Made by a program: the position numbers and the translations under genes
Shown: in pieces, positions 1 through 12,791 of the stretch
Layout: each line of letters begins with the position of its first letter
Position numbering within the stretch: the stretch's first letter is position 1
Assembly: GCA_905220665.1 (NCBI GenBank)
Contig: CAJNAR010000150.1
Span: 248,001-312,000 of the forward strand
DNA length: 64,000 nt
Direction: 5' to 3'
From: Albugo candida
Taxonomy: Eukaryota; Oomycota; Peronosporomycetes; Albuginales; Albuginaceae
Notes under the pieces: generated by a model
Databases searched by the model: none
What the model saw: only the letters and a program-made list of their open reading frames with translations
What the model was told of the DNA's origin: nothing

Positions 1-2467
1 GCGGTAATCTCAATAGACATCACAGAGAAAGCAATGATAATTAAGTATTTCATTCGCTGTAGCCTTCCTGGATCGGTGAAGATGATGAAGAGGAAGAAGA
101 AGATGCGGATTGGAACCAACTACCACTTTCTTATCCATCGGATTCTCTAAAGTCTAAAGAACCGGTGTCTTTGATTCCAGAAATCCGAAATGAGGTTAAT
201 GGACTTGAAAACTTACCGCGCTTTAAGCGATATATCACTGCTGTGGAAAAGGATCACTGGAATGCTGATGCGTGGATAGCTTTTCTGAATGAGCTACAAC
301 GTGTTCCTGCTGAAAAGGCTCGCTTTTACTACGAGCGATTCTTTAAATATTACCCCACCGCCGGACATTGGTGGAAGATATATGCCGAACATGAGCTTCG
401 TGAGAAACAGTATGATCGAGTACAAGGAATCATACAGACTTGTCTCATGGAAATTCGTTGCCCGCAAGTTGATTTATGGAATTTCTACTTAAGCTTTACT
501 AAACTTCTTAAATACGACGCTGTTGTATCCGCTTCCGATCCCACGTATACGGAAAAAGACGAAAATCCAGCTGAAAATGAAACAACCGATCCCGCTCTCG
601 CTCTTAATGCTGCCAAACAAGTCATGATCGAGGCATTCGAGCTGGCAATCGAGCGAGTGGGAGGCTCTATCTATGCGGCCCCAATTTGGCAGTCGTACTT
701 GTCGTTTCTACAGAATGATTCTTCTATCGATTCGCAGGCTTTTGTCGCAGTTCGGAAAGTATTTCATCGAGTATTAACGATTCCAATGCATCACATGGAA
801 ACGCTTTGGAAAGAGTACGAAAAATTCGAAAGATCAATTCCCAACAATGAGACACTTGCACAAAGCTTTTTCAAGCTATTTCGGCCTAAATTCGATGCTA
901 CACGCGGTGTCTTCCGATATCGAAAAGCGTTGTACGATGCTGTGAATGTGAATGCTTTGGCCATCCCTGGATATTGTAAGAAGAAAGATGGATCGCTGAC
1001 TCAGAGTGCAGTGGCAAGCGGGTCGATGGCAAATTGGAAAAAGATTGTTGATTTCGAACGAGGCAATCCCGAGCGTCTGGACCCTCTTCGACTGAAATCA
1101 CGCGTACGATTCACATTTGAGCTTTTGGTCAGCGTCAAACGACACTATCCTGAGGCTTGGTATCTTTACGCGGCCTACGAGAACGAAATGGGTGATCAAG
1201 AAGCAGCAACTTTGGTCTTCGAGCGGGCATTAGAAGCGATACCGGAATCTTTGTACCTCCAATTTGCTTGTGCGGATCATCACGAGCTACGTGGCAAAGT
1301 CAAAGCGTCCAAGCTCATCTATGAGAATCTTCTGAGAGATTATCCGTCATCATTGGTATACATTGTGTATCAGCGATTTGCCCGACGCGCATTGGGCCCA
1401 AAGGGATTGCATGAAGCACGAATCATCTTCAAACGCGCTCGGAAAGACGAGCGACCGGGAGCGTGTACTCATCATGTTTACGTCGCATCAGCATCACTCG
1501 AGTTCCAAGGCGATCCATGCGGGTCTGGAAAAGAAGTCGCACTTCGCATCTTTGAGCTTGGACTGAAACGCTATATCCAAGTGCCAGCATATGTTCTTTG
1601 CTACTTGGATCTACTCGGACATCTGAATGAAGATAATAGTACGTCAGTCTGCTCCATCGCTTCAATGCTCATGTTCTGTGACAGATATTCGATCGCTGTT
1701 TGAGAAATCACTCGCAGTGATGCCCGTGGAGAAATCCAAAGTCATTTGGGATCGGTACGTTCAGTTCGAACACACAATGGCTCGCAATGGAGGTAATCTA
1801 GCCACAGTCGCCAAGGTCGAAGCCCGTCGCGCGCTGGCGTTACCAGATGCTCGGTATCCCAGCACAAAAGGATTGCTCAGCGTGACGCATCGATATTCCT
1901 TCATGGATCTCAAATCCACTTCCAAAAACGATCAAAGCTTCTTGGAAATGTATCGTGTGCAGCTCGGTACCGATGTCAATACAAACTCGACGGAAGGGGC
2001 AGAGACGGAAGGAGCAGAGTATCGGATCATGCAAGATGCAAAAGCCGAGCCTGGATCTGACGCCCTTGACGCTGATCGGTACGTCTACAAGCAGCTTGAA
2101 TGTTTCTTGTGTAAAAAGATGTGCGTGTAGCTCGACAAATGCATCCTTTCCCGAGTTTTTGCGCGAGTTTGCCAATTTGCTGCCTTTACATCTTCCTTGG
2201 AATGGCCCAGTCGCTGATGTTGAGCACATCCATCGAGCCATGCTTCTTGTCGACTTTCCATCACGTGCTCAGGTGGAAACAATTGCAAGACAAGAGAAGC
2301 AACAAGGATCCACACAGCAGCAAGAGGCCAAAAACAGTTCTGGCTCGACTAGAAGCAGAGGCGACCACATGGATGAAGACTCGAATACCTCTGATATCAT
2401 TCGAAAACGACCTGTGCATGATGTGTTTCGCGCTCGACAACAACAAAAGCTTGCGAAATTGAGCTGA
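1..2467 (+). CDS. CSTF3: Cleavage stimulation factor subunit 3 (CstF-77/Rna14), 5' partial
   Basis: Scaffold subunit of the mRNA 3'-end cleavage and polyadenylation factor; it bridges CstF-64 and CPSF in the nucleus. Visible exons are about 1-3 (tail of an upstream exon), 63-1638, 1685-2078 and 2131-2467, joined by introns of 59, 46 and 52 bp with GT..AG ends, all in phase. An acidic stretch precedes repeated HAT-type helical units with the W..Y..FE and YE..L..YP patterns of the Rna14/CstF-77 family, spread over most of the long exon. The end (KRPVHDVFRARQQQKLAKLS) is basic. The start codon lies left of the window. It faces the F-x-P repeat gene, with 178 bp between the stop codons. The family call rests on the HAT array and overall layout; another HAT-repeat splicing factor is less likely because of the C-terminal region. 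Confidence 0.85.
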
Positions 2468-2645
2468 AAAAGTAGAATCTCAATGGTTTGCAATTTATTG
2501 TAGAAGAATCGGTATGCTACGCTGCTGGCTTCCATAGTATCACGTTCAACTGTTTTGTCTTTGCATCACTTGATTCGAAAGTTGTAGTGCTCTAGGATCC
2601 AAGAATCTCGTCGCACTTCCGACTTCTGAAAGATGTACTTCAGCA

Positions 2646-4734
2646 TTACGAATCATTCGCATGCAGATTGTCCTTTAGATCTGCTTGCATCTGCTCCGTC
2701 CAGTGTTGAAAGGCATCAACGGCAGACACAGGTCTCGTCATGTCAGCGACCTGATAGTACACAGTCAGAGACCATGACTGGTATCATATTTACGATTGAT
2801 TACCTCAGCTTCTGTAGCCGTTGACCGCTGCACATCTTGATCTGTGTTTACTCCGTTGCCTTCGGAATGTGCATTCTTTTCGTGGCTGGCTTGTGTGTCG
2901 GAGAGTGACTGCACTTCTTGTTGTGAGTCGGGTTGGCTGCTTTCATTCCGAGGCAAATTGTCTTTTCTTATGGCTGATGATTCTTCTCCCAAGAGAAGCG
3001 CTGAGGACTTTACAATGTCTCGAACTGAAATGGATCGATTTGATCCTGCATTTGCAACGTCCTTCGATCGCAGCGGTTAGTTTTAGTAATACAGGCCCAG
3101 CCATAGTCTAAACACTCACCTTAATTGCAGCATTTTGCTTCAAATCGCCCGATTTCGAAAGACGTGAATCCCTCTCTAGGATCACTGCCAGCTTCTCTGC
3201 ACTTTTCTTCTCAACTGATCGCTCTCCAGGCTTTAGCGCCTCGCGACACGAGCTCTTCGGTGGTGTGATATTTGGACGAAATGTGCATTCCTTCAACTCG
3301 ATTTTTTCCTTCAGCTTTTCACGTTCTTCGATGATAATGTTCTTGTCAACGCTTAGTAGCCGCTCCCAAACCGGCTTATTCGATTCCGTGCTTGCGTGCA
3401 TCGCCTTGTCTCCGTCAATGAGCGGCCTAAATGTACATGCCTCGAGTTGTTTCCGCATTTTGAGTTCTTCGCCTAGCTCTTGTTTCTCCTTGATTCGATC
3501 CTTCTCCTCATACAGTCGCTACAGTGTGCCCAATACCACATCAGCTTCATCACACTTGACCCATTGAATTGCAATTCTGACCTGAAAGATACTTTTAGCA
3601 TTTGGTTCATCTTTCTCTCTATTTCTAAGCTCTTCTGCTCCACTGCTTATTCGAGGCTACAAAGCATGTTGTGATAGCATTCTCCCATAAACGTGTAGGA
3701 AATACCTTGAAAGTAAACTCTGATTCTTTTTGCATTTTTCGTTGTTCTCGATCCGCGACGAGCTTTTGCTTGTAGTCTTTGCTGTATAGACGTTCATGAA
3801 AAGGCTTCTGGTCAGATGATTTCTTTGTTGCTCTCTTGACGCGTGGCCTTGTTAATTGTGATTCGAACCGTTCTTCCTCATTTTTTTTCAGCTTTTCCAT
3901 CATTGACCTCTTCGCGTAAGCTGTCTGGTACAATCGATCGAAAGGGTCCGTCTTACTTCCATCCACAGATCGATTTCCCTTTGAGCTCTTTCGTTTCACT
4001 GTTGGTTGAAATGTGCAGTTTCTCACTTCTGCATCGATCCTTTTCTGTTCCATCATCTTTTTCTTCTCCTTCTCCCTTTCAGCATCGTATAAAGATCGAG
4101 GCTGCTTACTACGATATTTTGTCGCATTGATCTTTGGTCTGAACGAATAGCTCTCATCCTCTTTCTCCTGCAGCTCCTTTCTTTTTTCTTGCCGTTTTTC
4201 TTCTTTCAATTGAGCATCTCGATACAAATTCTCATACCGAGCTTGATTAGTTGTGGATTCAGAGCGCTCATTTTTCGATTTAGAGCGTGCTTCACCCTGC
4301 TTCCTCTTGTATTTTGACTTTAGCACTGCCTGCTGATCAGTCGGAAGTTTATTTTGCTGCGTGCATTCTTCTTCCGCTTGATCGAAGGACTCGACTTTCT
4401 GCGAGCTGGCGATTTTCAAATCTTTTATTTGCTGCGTCACTGAGCGTTCGTCGTCGTTGTTATGTGATGTTGCTGCAATGTTGCTTGAAGACGGCTCTTT
4501 CGTAATCGTTTCGCTTGAAAGCGTACTGTCACTTTTATCGCTTTCATCCACAGCGGCTCTATCCGTTATCTCTTCATGCGACAGATCCAAGTTATTGCAA
4601 TCCAAATTGACTTTTATCGGAATGGGTGGCGCAGTGATTTGATGCTTTGGATCATACGCAATTGCATCTTGCGCTTTATCATCGTCCATTGATTGTTCCA
4701 TGCTTGGAGATATCAAATCTATCAAATCTTCCAT
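2646..4734 (-). CDS. Charged coiled-coil protein with F-x-P-x-I repeats
   Basis: Five exons on the minus strand: 3706-4734, 3582-3656, 3120-3518, 2804-3061 and 2646-2750. All introns are phase 0 and the joined product is 621 aa. The 3062-3119 intron uses an AAG acceptor preceded by an ACTAAC branch-point-like motif; the others end in CAG or TAG. The N-terminal third is acidic and low in order. The middle and C-terminal parts carry at least six units built on (C/S)-x-F-x-P-x-(I/V), for example CTFRPLI, CTFRPNI, CTFQPTV and YSFRPKI, often followed by an RLY motif and a K/E-rich helix. Proteins with such repeats are known from protists such as trypanosomatids and oomycetes and have no assigned biochemical role. 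No catalytic motif, signal peptide or membrane segment was seen. A structural or cytoskeletal role is a guess. Confidence 0.75.
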
Positions 4735-5981
4735 CTACACAAAGAGTTTGAAACTCCTTGTTAATGGAATAACGCGATGAGATCGGACAGAAAAGTACGA
4801 TCAGATTGCTTTTTTGGTTCATGGGAACAGACGCGAACCGTCGTACTATTTTCAACCGGTAGTAACGGTATCGAGTTTATGGAACGCGGCAATATCCGAT
4901 GGATGCTTTTTAGTCAATTGATTAAGCAGGCGAGCATTCCACAATCGGAATTTCTTGGTGTTTCAGTGTAGTTCTGCTGCTGTAATGAATAGAAGCGTTA
5001 TGTATCTGTTATAGTCAGAAAGCATTGAGTCATTTTTAGAGTGCGATACCCATCGGTGCAACTATGTGATATGTGCATTGCTTATCGTACACCTCATAAT
5101 GCCGTGTAGATTGGAATCGATGTATGTCGTCATAACAGGCACATTTCAGCTACTTTTACATGATGCAAGTGAGCAGGAAGAAGAATTGCGCTCATAGCAT
5201 CTTTAGCAATTGCATTATCAAACAAAGATACTAAATGATTGAGTTGTACAAGACCCTTACTCATCACAGAATGTACTAAGCAGTCGCTTGGTAGTACCCA
5301 TGGGCTGCGATCATGAATATTGTGATTGATTACAAATAACCACATCAAGTCATTCCTAGGATCGCGATAACGCAAGTATACTCATCTACGGTCATAACTA
5401 CCAGGTTGGTAGTGCCGTTCCGAGTCAATATCACTTGTCTTGTCTGCGCATAGTTCCGGGTAGATTTTGGTCGACAGCAAACTGAAAATAGAGCGGAAAT
5501 GCAGTATCTTCTATCCCAATGGAGAAGTGATTTGCTCACTTGGACACTGGCAATCGCATTCGTGTCGAGCACAGCGCGACTGAGTACTAGCGCACGCTAT
5601 TCGTTTTCGTTTAGTCGCATCAAGACTCAAAATATATCATTAAGAAGAGCTCCATGACTGCCACGAGCTTCTTTCAGTTCAGTATCTTGCTGTAACTACA
5701 ATCAAGCTCTGCAGATGTGGCTGTCGTCTTTACCACTCCTACCTTAGAGTTTCCATCTGTGAATAAAACCAGCAATTTGATCTTGAAATCCATTCAGACT
5801 ACCGTCTTGTCAGTGATAAATTAGACTTTCGTCAAGCGAATGAGTATGATAAAAGTACAGCAGAGAAGCTCTACCGCTTTTCTACCACGAGAACTATTAT
5901 ATCGAGGCAAGGATTTCCCTTAATCAAATGAACAAAAAAGATCCAATTAATTGGATTTCTGCATAAATACCTCGCATCTAA
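4735..5981. other. Intergenic stretch, no supported gene
   Basis: Only short ORFs without recognisable motifs or splice-linked continuation are present on either strand. It lies between the start of the F-x-P repeat gene (minus strand) and the likely start of the FANCD2-like gene (plus strand), so it should hold the promoters of both. Confidence 0.5.
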
Positions 5982-8900
5982 ATGTCCAAGCAATCGAGGA
6001 ACGCACGCACTCCACCACCAGCGATCTTCTATGCATCGTCGAGCAATTACATATCATTAGAGCTGTACAGTCCGAACCCCACAGACGCTCACGCTCAAGT
6101 TTGTACTCCGTAAATGTCGTGGTGAAGGAGTTGATAATGCTTCTTTCGTACAGCTACAAGCTTATGAACGGGGGTTTCGGATGGCTAGCTGAGCGTTGAT
6201 ACCGAGGTGCTGGAGTGGGCATATACAGATCGCAAGTCCAATGGCGAGAAAGCAAAGAAATACGCACTTGGAGACAACTTTCACTTTAGAAGATGTACAA
6301 CACGTAATTGGTATTTGTACACGAGAGTGCAACGTCAAAGGGAAGAAAGCTATCCTGCTTGCAAAGCCTGACTTATCACGAGCACAGTAAATAAGCTGCT
6401 CAATTCAGTGATTCTGTGATTCTATTCGACAAAATGTACATTCCGAATTACGGGATTGGATTAAAAAAGTATTCAAGCTTCTTGATTGGCGATATTGCAC
6501 ACACAAGTATCAATAAATGTCGGAACGGTGACCATATTCGACCATACCTTCCAGTTCACAATTATTCAACTGTCAAGGTGTTTGCAGACGCATACATGAA
6601 GCTACCCAACTCGGACCATACACAGTTACTTCCATCCTCACACTCATTCAGCGATTATCCTCTAAATGAGAGCGATCGCCGTCCAACCATTGAGACAATT
6701 GAGGTACTTACACATGTTCCAGAGCCTACATCGATAAGCTATCAACTCTACATTTCTATAGAAATCGCTGCATATTGTAAAAGAAGTAGATATACCAAAT
6801 CTCTTGCACGTCCTCTTACCGATGCTTTCAAACGCAAGCCATAGCCGTTCTATTGTGAAGAAAATCATCAAACGCTGTCATCAAATGACGCCTACATGTC
6901 TGAGCACTGTAATGCACGTGTTTTATCGAGATATTTCACCGTCCTCTCCAATACATCGCGTTATGTGTCAATCCTTACGTCAAAGACAAAGAGATTGGGC
7001 TCTGTTTGACCTTTGTTTTGCTCTAATGCTACTGAAAAAAACAATGCACGAGAACCAAGTAATATGAAAAGCCTTGCAGAAAATAAGCACTTTGTGATAC
7101 AATAATTTGTAGCTGGCGATTCAGCTCATCACACAAGCAGTACGGAATCATCGACTCAAGACACACGTTATCGAGCAGGCATTTTCAGCCATTACAGACT
7201 CAGAATGCTGGCATTGGATTCTCTCTTCATCGATTCCGTTCGCCAATTTGCTCCTTTCTGTAGCCCTGCAGCATAAAATTGCACTTACAGCCGCTCATCA
7301 GCTCATCGAAACCGCAACTTGGTGTCATTTTCATCTCATTCACCGCCAATCACGCGTTCAGGACGAGGTCTTCCATTCGATTATGTGATTGTATTGACCT
7401 CACAATATGTCTCGTAGGCGCTAAAGTTGATGCTTTCTGTTCTTAGTCAGCCGCATAAACTCATTTTAGAAGCAACAGTGTCATCCAAAAACACACCAGA
7501 AGCTCTGTGCTGGTACGCTTTGGAATGTATGGCGTCTCAATTTCTTCGACTCGCACAAGAAGATGCTTCAATTCTATCAAAATCGACCTCGTTGATACTG
7601 AATCATTTCGAAATGATCATGGAGTGGCGTCTAAGCGAAACGATGGCTCCCATGCGACCGGGACAGGCCCATTTGTCGTCATCGTACCCAAATCACATCC
7701 TAGAGCTCATATGTGCTGCGGTCGTGCTTTTGACACAGAAAGATCGGGAAATTTATTCGTTTGTGATTACCACAGTACAGAAATGTCTATTTTCTAGTCA
7801 CAGCAATGAAAAGATCGGCAAAGACACGACACATTCGACTCAAACTTGCCGGAAATCGTCAAAGTCTTTTGTTATCATTCTTTTGACGGGATACTTGCTG
7901 AATGAGGCTGAAGTGGAAGATCGAGATCATGAATTCCTCCTCCAGTGGATGCAAACGCTCGCGGCAGTACCAACTCCCGAAAAGCAGAATTTACAGTGGA
8001 TTATTCGCTTCCTTACAATGTACGTTCGAAATGGAAACTCTCAGGCTTCCGATGTGAAGAAAGCTCTTTTGACTCGAATTTTACCAAAAATGAACTTTAA
8101 ATGGCGTCCATACGATCCAATGTGCGATAAAGACAAAGAGATATTACATCTATCGCCTAATTCGACCTCAAACAATCGTGAGGTTCTCATAGTGGACCTT
8201 GACAGATTCGTGTCGCGTACTTTGGATCAGCTTCAGGCTCCCATCGACTCATCCAAGAAAGACTACAGCCTTCATACAATCAAGCAAACAAGTCCTCTGT
8301 ATGTGCACATTGACCTTCTCAAGACGCTCTTTTACTGCTTTGTCACGTGCATCGCATTCGAAAGTCGAGAAACTGGTGTTCCGTACCGCGACGTCGCCGT
8401 CCTCCTTCCTTCTCTGGTCCTTCCCGATATAAAAGTCCTACAGCCACAAATGGATGCAATTCAGAGTATGCATGAGGCGATCTATTGCACCTTGTGCTCT
8501 GTGCATTTACTTGTCGATGCAATCAATGTACTGGCGCGATGTGGAGATGCTGTGGCCTGCCAAATACTTTCCACCGAAATGGAGAGCTGCTTAGCATTAA
8601 GTAGGAAAGTCGATACGGCTTTTCAACAACTTGAAGAAGCTATTGAACGGATTGAGAGAACACCATCCCGCGTCTCTCCAAGCGTGGAACCTCAGCCTGG
8701 TCTTCAGGACGCCTTTCATCGCTTGGACATTGTACGTTCTCATCTGAATACCATGCAAAGCACCGCGAATCCTTCTAGTGTTGCCATATACAATCTGGAA
8801 TTAAAGAGTGTGTTGTATGTGTTCAATGACATGGATTGGCAGTCTTCTTGGGCCTTGGAGTGTTCCTTGCTTGAAATCTTGATACATGCTCTGGGATCTA

Positions 8901-10713
8901 CCGATCGCAAACGTCGAGGGAGAGACCCGGATGCTGTTCCTACTTCTTCACGCGTACAGACCATTATGGAGTATCTTCCAGCTGTGGCGCACCTTGGGAG
9001 TCGAACGATCACGCTCTTTAACGAGCTCAATACATCAAGCGAAGCTTCCCGAGTCCTCGAGCTAGTGTATCTCGTTCTCGGTAGCATGTTACAGAGCACA
9101 ACGACGATTGATGCGGCCAGGGAATCGGACTCATCCTCTGATTTTCTTCTTGGAGAGTACACAGACGTCCTGGTCGTAGCGATTGCAGATGGCGTTGCAA
9201 CAGCACTCGGCACAACAAAAGGTGAAGATGTTCCGCTCCTTGCGTGCTGTGAGTTTCTATATCGCTCCTTGCAAGTGCAGGCCTCCAAACTAAAGGTACG
9301 AATGCGATTTTCTCTGCTATTTCTCACACGTGCTGTAGGATCCGTTTCTCGTATCGCTGGCGATCGATTTATTGTGTTATGTATCGGGGAATGCACCTTA
9401 CAAGCAGCAAGAGCTGGCTGCGTTTGCGTGGTCGCTACTGCATCAATCGTATCCGTTCTACAAGCAGACCGCGTCTTTCGAGCTGCGTTCTTCGCCGATC
9501 TTCCGCTACGTGCCGAAATTGGCCGATATCGTTGGTGGAAGTCAATGCGACTTGCATACATATCGCTGTCCGCCGACACATGCGTTTATTGCGCACTTTT
9601 TCATCACCTCGTGGGCACTGAATCCCTCTGCAAGTATCCTCATGCAGGTGAATCACGCAATGAATGCCATTCTGTCGCATTACAGGGAGAAGGCTCCACC
9701 GGAACGCAAACCGCGAAAGATACAAAAGCTATGTGATGTCGCTGATGGAGAGCACCGAATACTAAAGAATTTGAGTGCGAATTCTCTGCACGTCTTTTTG
9801 GAATGCACGTGGCTTTGTGCGATCACGTCGTTGGCAATCGCTCGACCGCAATGCGGACACAAATCCCCCTATAAATCGTATCTGAAGGCTGCAATGTGTC
9901 TGCAAGCGACAATCAAAGTCTTCAATCAGTCCGAAGTGAATGGCCTCGTACTGCCGGTCAAAACGTGAGAATTTGCTTGTTCGTTGCCTACCGCTCTGAC
10001 AGCGTCTGTAGCAATGTGCGATTCCTTCGGGGGAGTTTAGTCGTTCTTCGATGTATCCGAAGCAGCCTCATACGCTGTTTGGAATGGAGGGAACAGCAGG
10101 GACAGAATTGCCAGCAAGGAGACGCAAGCTTTCTGAATGATCTCGTAGCCGAATTGGAGGGGATTGTGGGCACAATGCGCGATATGGTGACACTCAATTT
10201 CCAGGAACGGATGACGCTCAATACGCTCCAATCAAGCAAGCGCAATGGAGGCCGTCGTGGGTGGAAGAATGAGCTTTTGGCTGTCACCTATGGGGAACAA
10301 TACGCTCGACGTCGATCGTTATCGCGAAAAGAGGCACAATTCATCCCGTACGTCACACATGAGATCGAGCAGATACGAGAGTTTCTGATGGAGAAATGGT
10401 GCGTCCATATTGTCCTTTGCTTTGAGTCTTCTCATGTGATTTTGTCAGCCGCATTTACAACCTGCACTTGGAGAAGAAGAAATGTGCTCCGATCTCGAAC
10501 TATGTCGTGCCTCGTTCCCTTGGTATGTGCTGTTCTGCTTCATAATGTGTGATTCTCATACGTGTGGTAGCGATTGAGTCGGTGGAACAGACATTAGGCG
10601 TACTGTGGTCCGGAGAAGTCACAGAAGATGAGATGGTTTTCTTGGAAGCTCAATGGCGAGGAGCTGGTGACACTGCGTATGACACGACCATGACGGAGGA
10701 CATAAGACAATGA
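5982..10713 (+). CDS. FANCD2: FANCD2-like Fanconi anaemia DNA repair protein; 5' part unresolved or broken
   Basis: FANCD2 pairs with FANCI, is monoubiquitinated and organises interstrand crosslink repair in the nucleus. The reliable part joins exons 6762-7058, 7113-7367, 7418-9295, 9339-9964, 10012-10398, 10449-10522 and 10571-10713, all in phase (about 1219 aa, all-helical). Resemblance to FANCD2 as I know the family appears in colinear blocks: the segment starting LFDLCFALMLL, the block around LLPSLVLPDI with the following CTLCSVHLLVDAINV, the TIKVFNQ block, and the C-terminal YVTHEIEQIREFL region. The likely start is ATG 5982: exon 5982-6098 plus a continuation from 6154 (LQAYERGF) resembles the family N-terminus. 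Between 6154 and 6761 the homologous-looking frame has stops at 6190, 6388, 6409 and 6667. A lysine equivalent to the ubiquitination site was not identified with confidence. FANCI is the main alternative. Confidence 0.7.
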
Positions 10714-10731
10714 CGATTACGTTTAAACAAT

Positions 10732-12791
10732 CTACTTTGCCAGCTGCGACTTGACTTGCTCTTCCAGCTTGATTTTCTCCAATTTGTATTGTGCCACGGC
10801 GTTGGGCGTATTGGCTGCAACGCCGTAAAGTGCAACAGCTGAGAATCCAAGGATCAGAATGCGATTTCGCGTACGTCGAGCTTGTGCTGCAGGGTCAATG
10901 CTTTCGACGACAGAAGCCGATTTATCGCGAAGCGTTTTCGCGCCCATGCTGATGGTCTCACGTACCTTTTCTTGCGCTTGGCCTTTGACCTGCGAGGCCT
11001 TTTGCTCGGCAGTGTGCCTCCAATCGTCTAATTTCGATTTCGCGGTATCTTGGAGCTTTTCAGAATTCTGACGAAGCTTACTTAAGACATTTTCTTCTTG
11101 AGTATGGACACTTTCGGCTACACGATGACCCATTTCCTGGACTTTGTGTTTGGCTTGTGTCGCTAGCTGAGCTGCCTTCTCTTCGCCGACGTGCTTCCAT
11201 TCCTTCATCTTATCTTGGACCATCGACTCTTTCTTCTTCAGATCTTCTTTCAGATCATGCGTCTTGGACTGCAATTGGGATTCCGCGTTGGACATTGTCT
11301 CCTGGCCAACTTGCTTCAGATGCTCGGCTTTGTCACCCAAAATCTCGAGAATTTGACGCTCCTTTTGGGTCAGCCGATTTTTGAAATGGTCGACGGTGGC
11401 TGCTCCTTGTGATAATGTCTCGGAGGCTTTTCCACGAATATCGTTCGCTGTGTCCATTGCTTTGGAAGTTCCCTCGTGAAGCGTCTCGGCTCCAGCTTCT
11501 TTGAGATCCATTGACTTATCTCCCAGAATCTCTAATATTCGTCGTTCTTTGTCGGATAACTTTTGACCAATGTCTTTGGCGTTCGTAGCTCCACTTGAAG
11601 AAACATCTGACGTGAGAGAAGATGCTTTTTCTTGGATGCTTTCTTTCCACGACGACATTGTGTCACCAGCTTTATCGAGTATGCTCTTCCCTTTGTCCAT
11701 TGTGCTCTGAGCAGCGCCATGAGCTTTTTGTTCGGCTTCGGAGGTGAGTTGCCCGGTCTTTTGTCGGAGATTGTCGGCTTTCTTCATTCCTTGTTGGTAG
11801 GTGTCGCGAGATTTATTCTCAACGTTGTCTTTCCAGGACTCGGCTTGATCTTGTACATCGCCCGCGACGCGTTGTGCTTCCTTCATTTGTTCCCTTCCTT
11901 CGATGCCTAACGCGCGTGCAGAGTCACCAGCCTCCTCTTTCAGTCGAGAAAGAGCTTCTGAGACTTTGACTTGACCACTTTGCTTCATTTGCTCCCATTT
12001 GTCGCTCAAGGAATTCGATGCTTCATCTTTCGATCTTTTCATCGTATTGGCAGCATTAAACCCAGCTTCTTGTGCTTGATTCCCTGCACGTTTCGTTGCT
12101 TCTTTTCCTTTCTCCATAGCTTCCGAAGCACTCTGTTTTACGTTCTCACGGACTTGCTGACCTTTTTCCATGGTTTGCGATGATATTTCATTCACTTTTC
12201 CGCGCATATCGCGAGCTGTTTCTTGCGCTTTTCCCATAACATGCTTGCTTTTATTCGTACTCATTTCCTTCAGATCGGACACTTCCTTACTTAATCGTTC
12301 AATAGCGTCCTGTTGTGTTTCTTGGGCTTTCTCAACCGCATTTTCACCGACATTTTGAGCAGTATTTTTGGCTTCCACAGCTTTTTCTTTCGCGGTCTCT
12401 GCCCAATCGAGCAGCTTCTCCTTGGCTTTCTCCGTCAAATTGGACATGAGTCCGGACGCTTCTTTACCGCTTCGTTTCAGTGTCTCCTTCGTTCCATTTC
12501 CTGCGTCCTGAATTTTCGTTTTCATTTCTTGAGCCTTTTCCTTCGATGAATCTCGAGCGTCTTTGGCGTGTCCTTCCATCGACTTCTGGACGCGTTCTGT
12601 GGCTTCTTTGGCTTGTTTTACAGCATCGTGAGCTTGCTGACGTAGCGCGTGGGCTTCACGTTGAGCTTGTTCGTTAATTTGATCGATTGTCTATAATAGA
12701 GAAAAGGAAACAAGCAGAATGTTAGTCGATTTTTGAAGGGAATACTGCACAAAAACAGCTGAAATCACAAGGGAAAGGTTCGTACAGGCAT
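10732..12791 (-). CDS. LEA-like amphipathic helical repeat protein with C-terminal membrane segment
   Basis: A 654 aa protein rich in K, E, A, Q and T and nearly free of prolines, made of 11-residue-type amphipathic helical repeats like those of group 3 LEA proteins or apolipoprotein-like proteins. Two copies of a KERxILEILGDK block lie in the second half. Near the C-terminus, after a short basic RRTRNR, there is one hydrophobic segment (ILILGFSAVALYGVAA), so the protein is probably tail-anchored or lipid-associated. Exons are 12786-12791 (only Met-Pro) and 10732-12690, with a 95 bp intron; the frame is open right up to the TTATAG acceptor, and the nearest ATG followed by a good donor is at 12791. 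A start at the internal Met at 12579 is the alternative. The stop lies 18 bp from the stop of the FANCD2-like gene. Protection of membranes or proteins under stress is inferred from the repeat type only. Confidence 0.75.

Noticed and set aside
5130..5572. Two overlapping minus-strand ORFs
   Set aside because: Short, no motif, and no splice junction joining them in phase was found.
6387..6408. A 22 bp intron that would restore the FANCD2-like frame
   Set aside because: Far below the 43-71 bp range of nearly all introns in the window; unlikely to be spliced.
6416..6844. A 142-codon open frame on the plus strand
   Set aside because: Its composition is not helical like the rest of the FANCD2-like protein, and the neighbouring frame carries the family-like sequence with a sensible intron at 6507-6554. 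Only its last part (6671-6700) fits the gene.
8740..9579. A 279-codon minus-strand ORF
   Set aside because: It lies fully inside the FANCD2-like exons, is Ser/Arg/Thr-rich as expected for an antisense frame, and has no domain.
10859..12549. Many plus-strand ORFs of 60-90 codons with hydrophobic stretches
   Set aside because: Antisense shadows of the repetitive LEA-like coding sequence.
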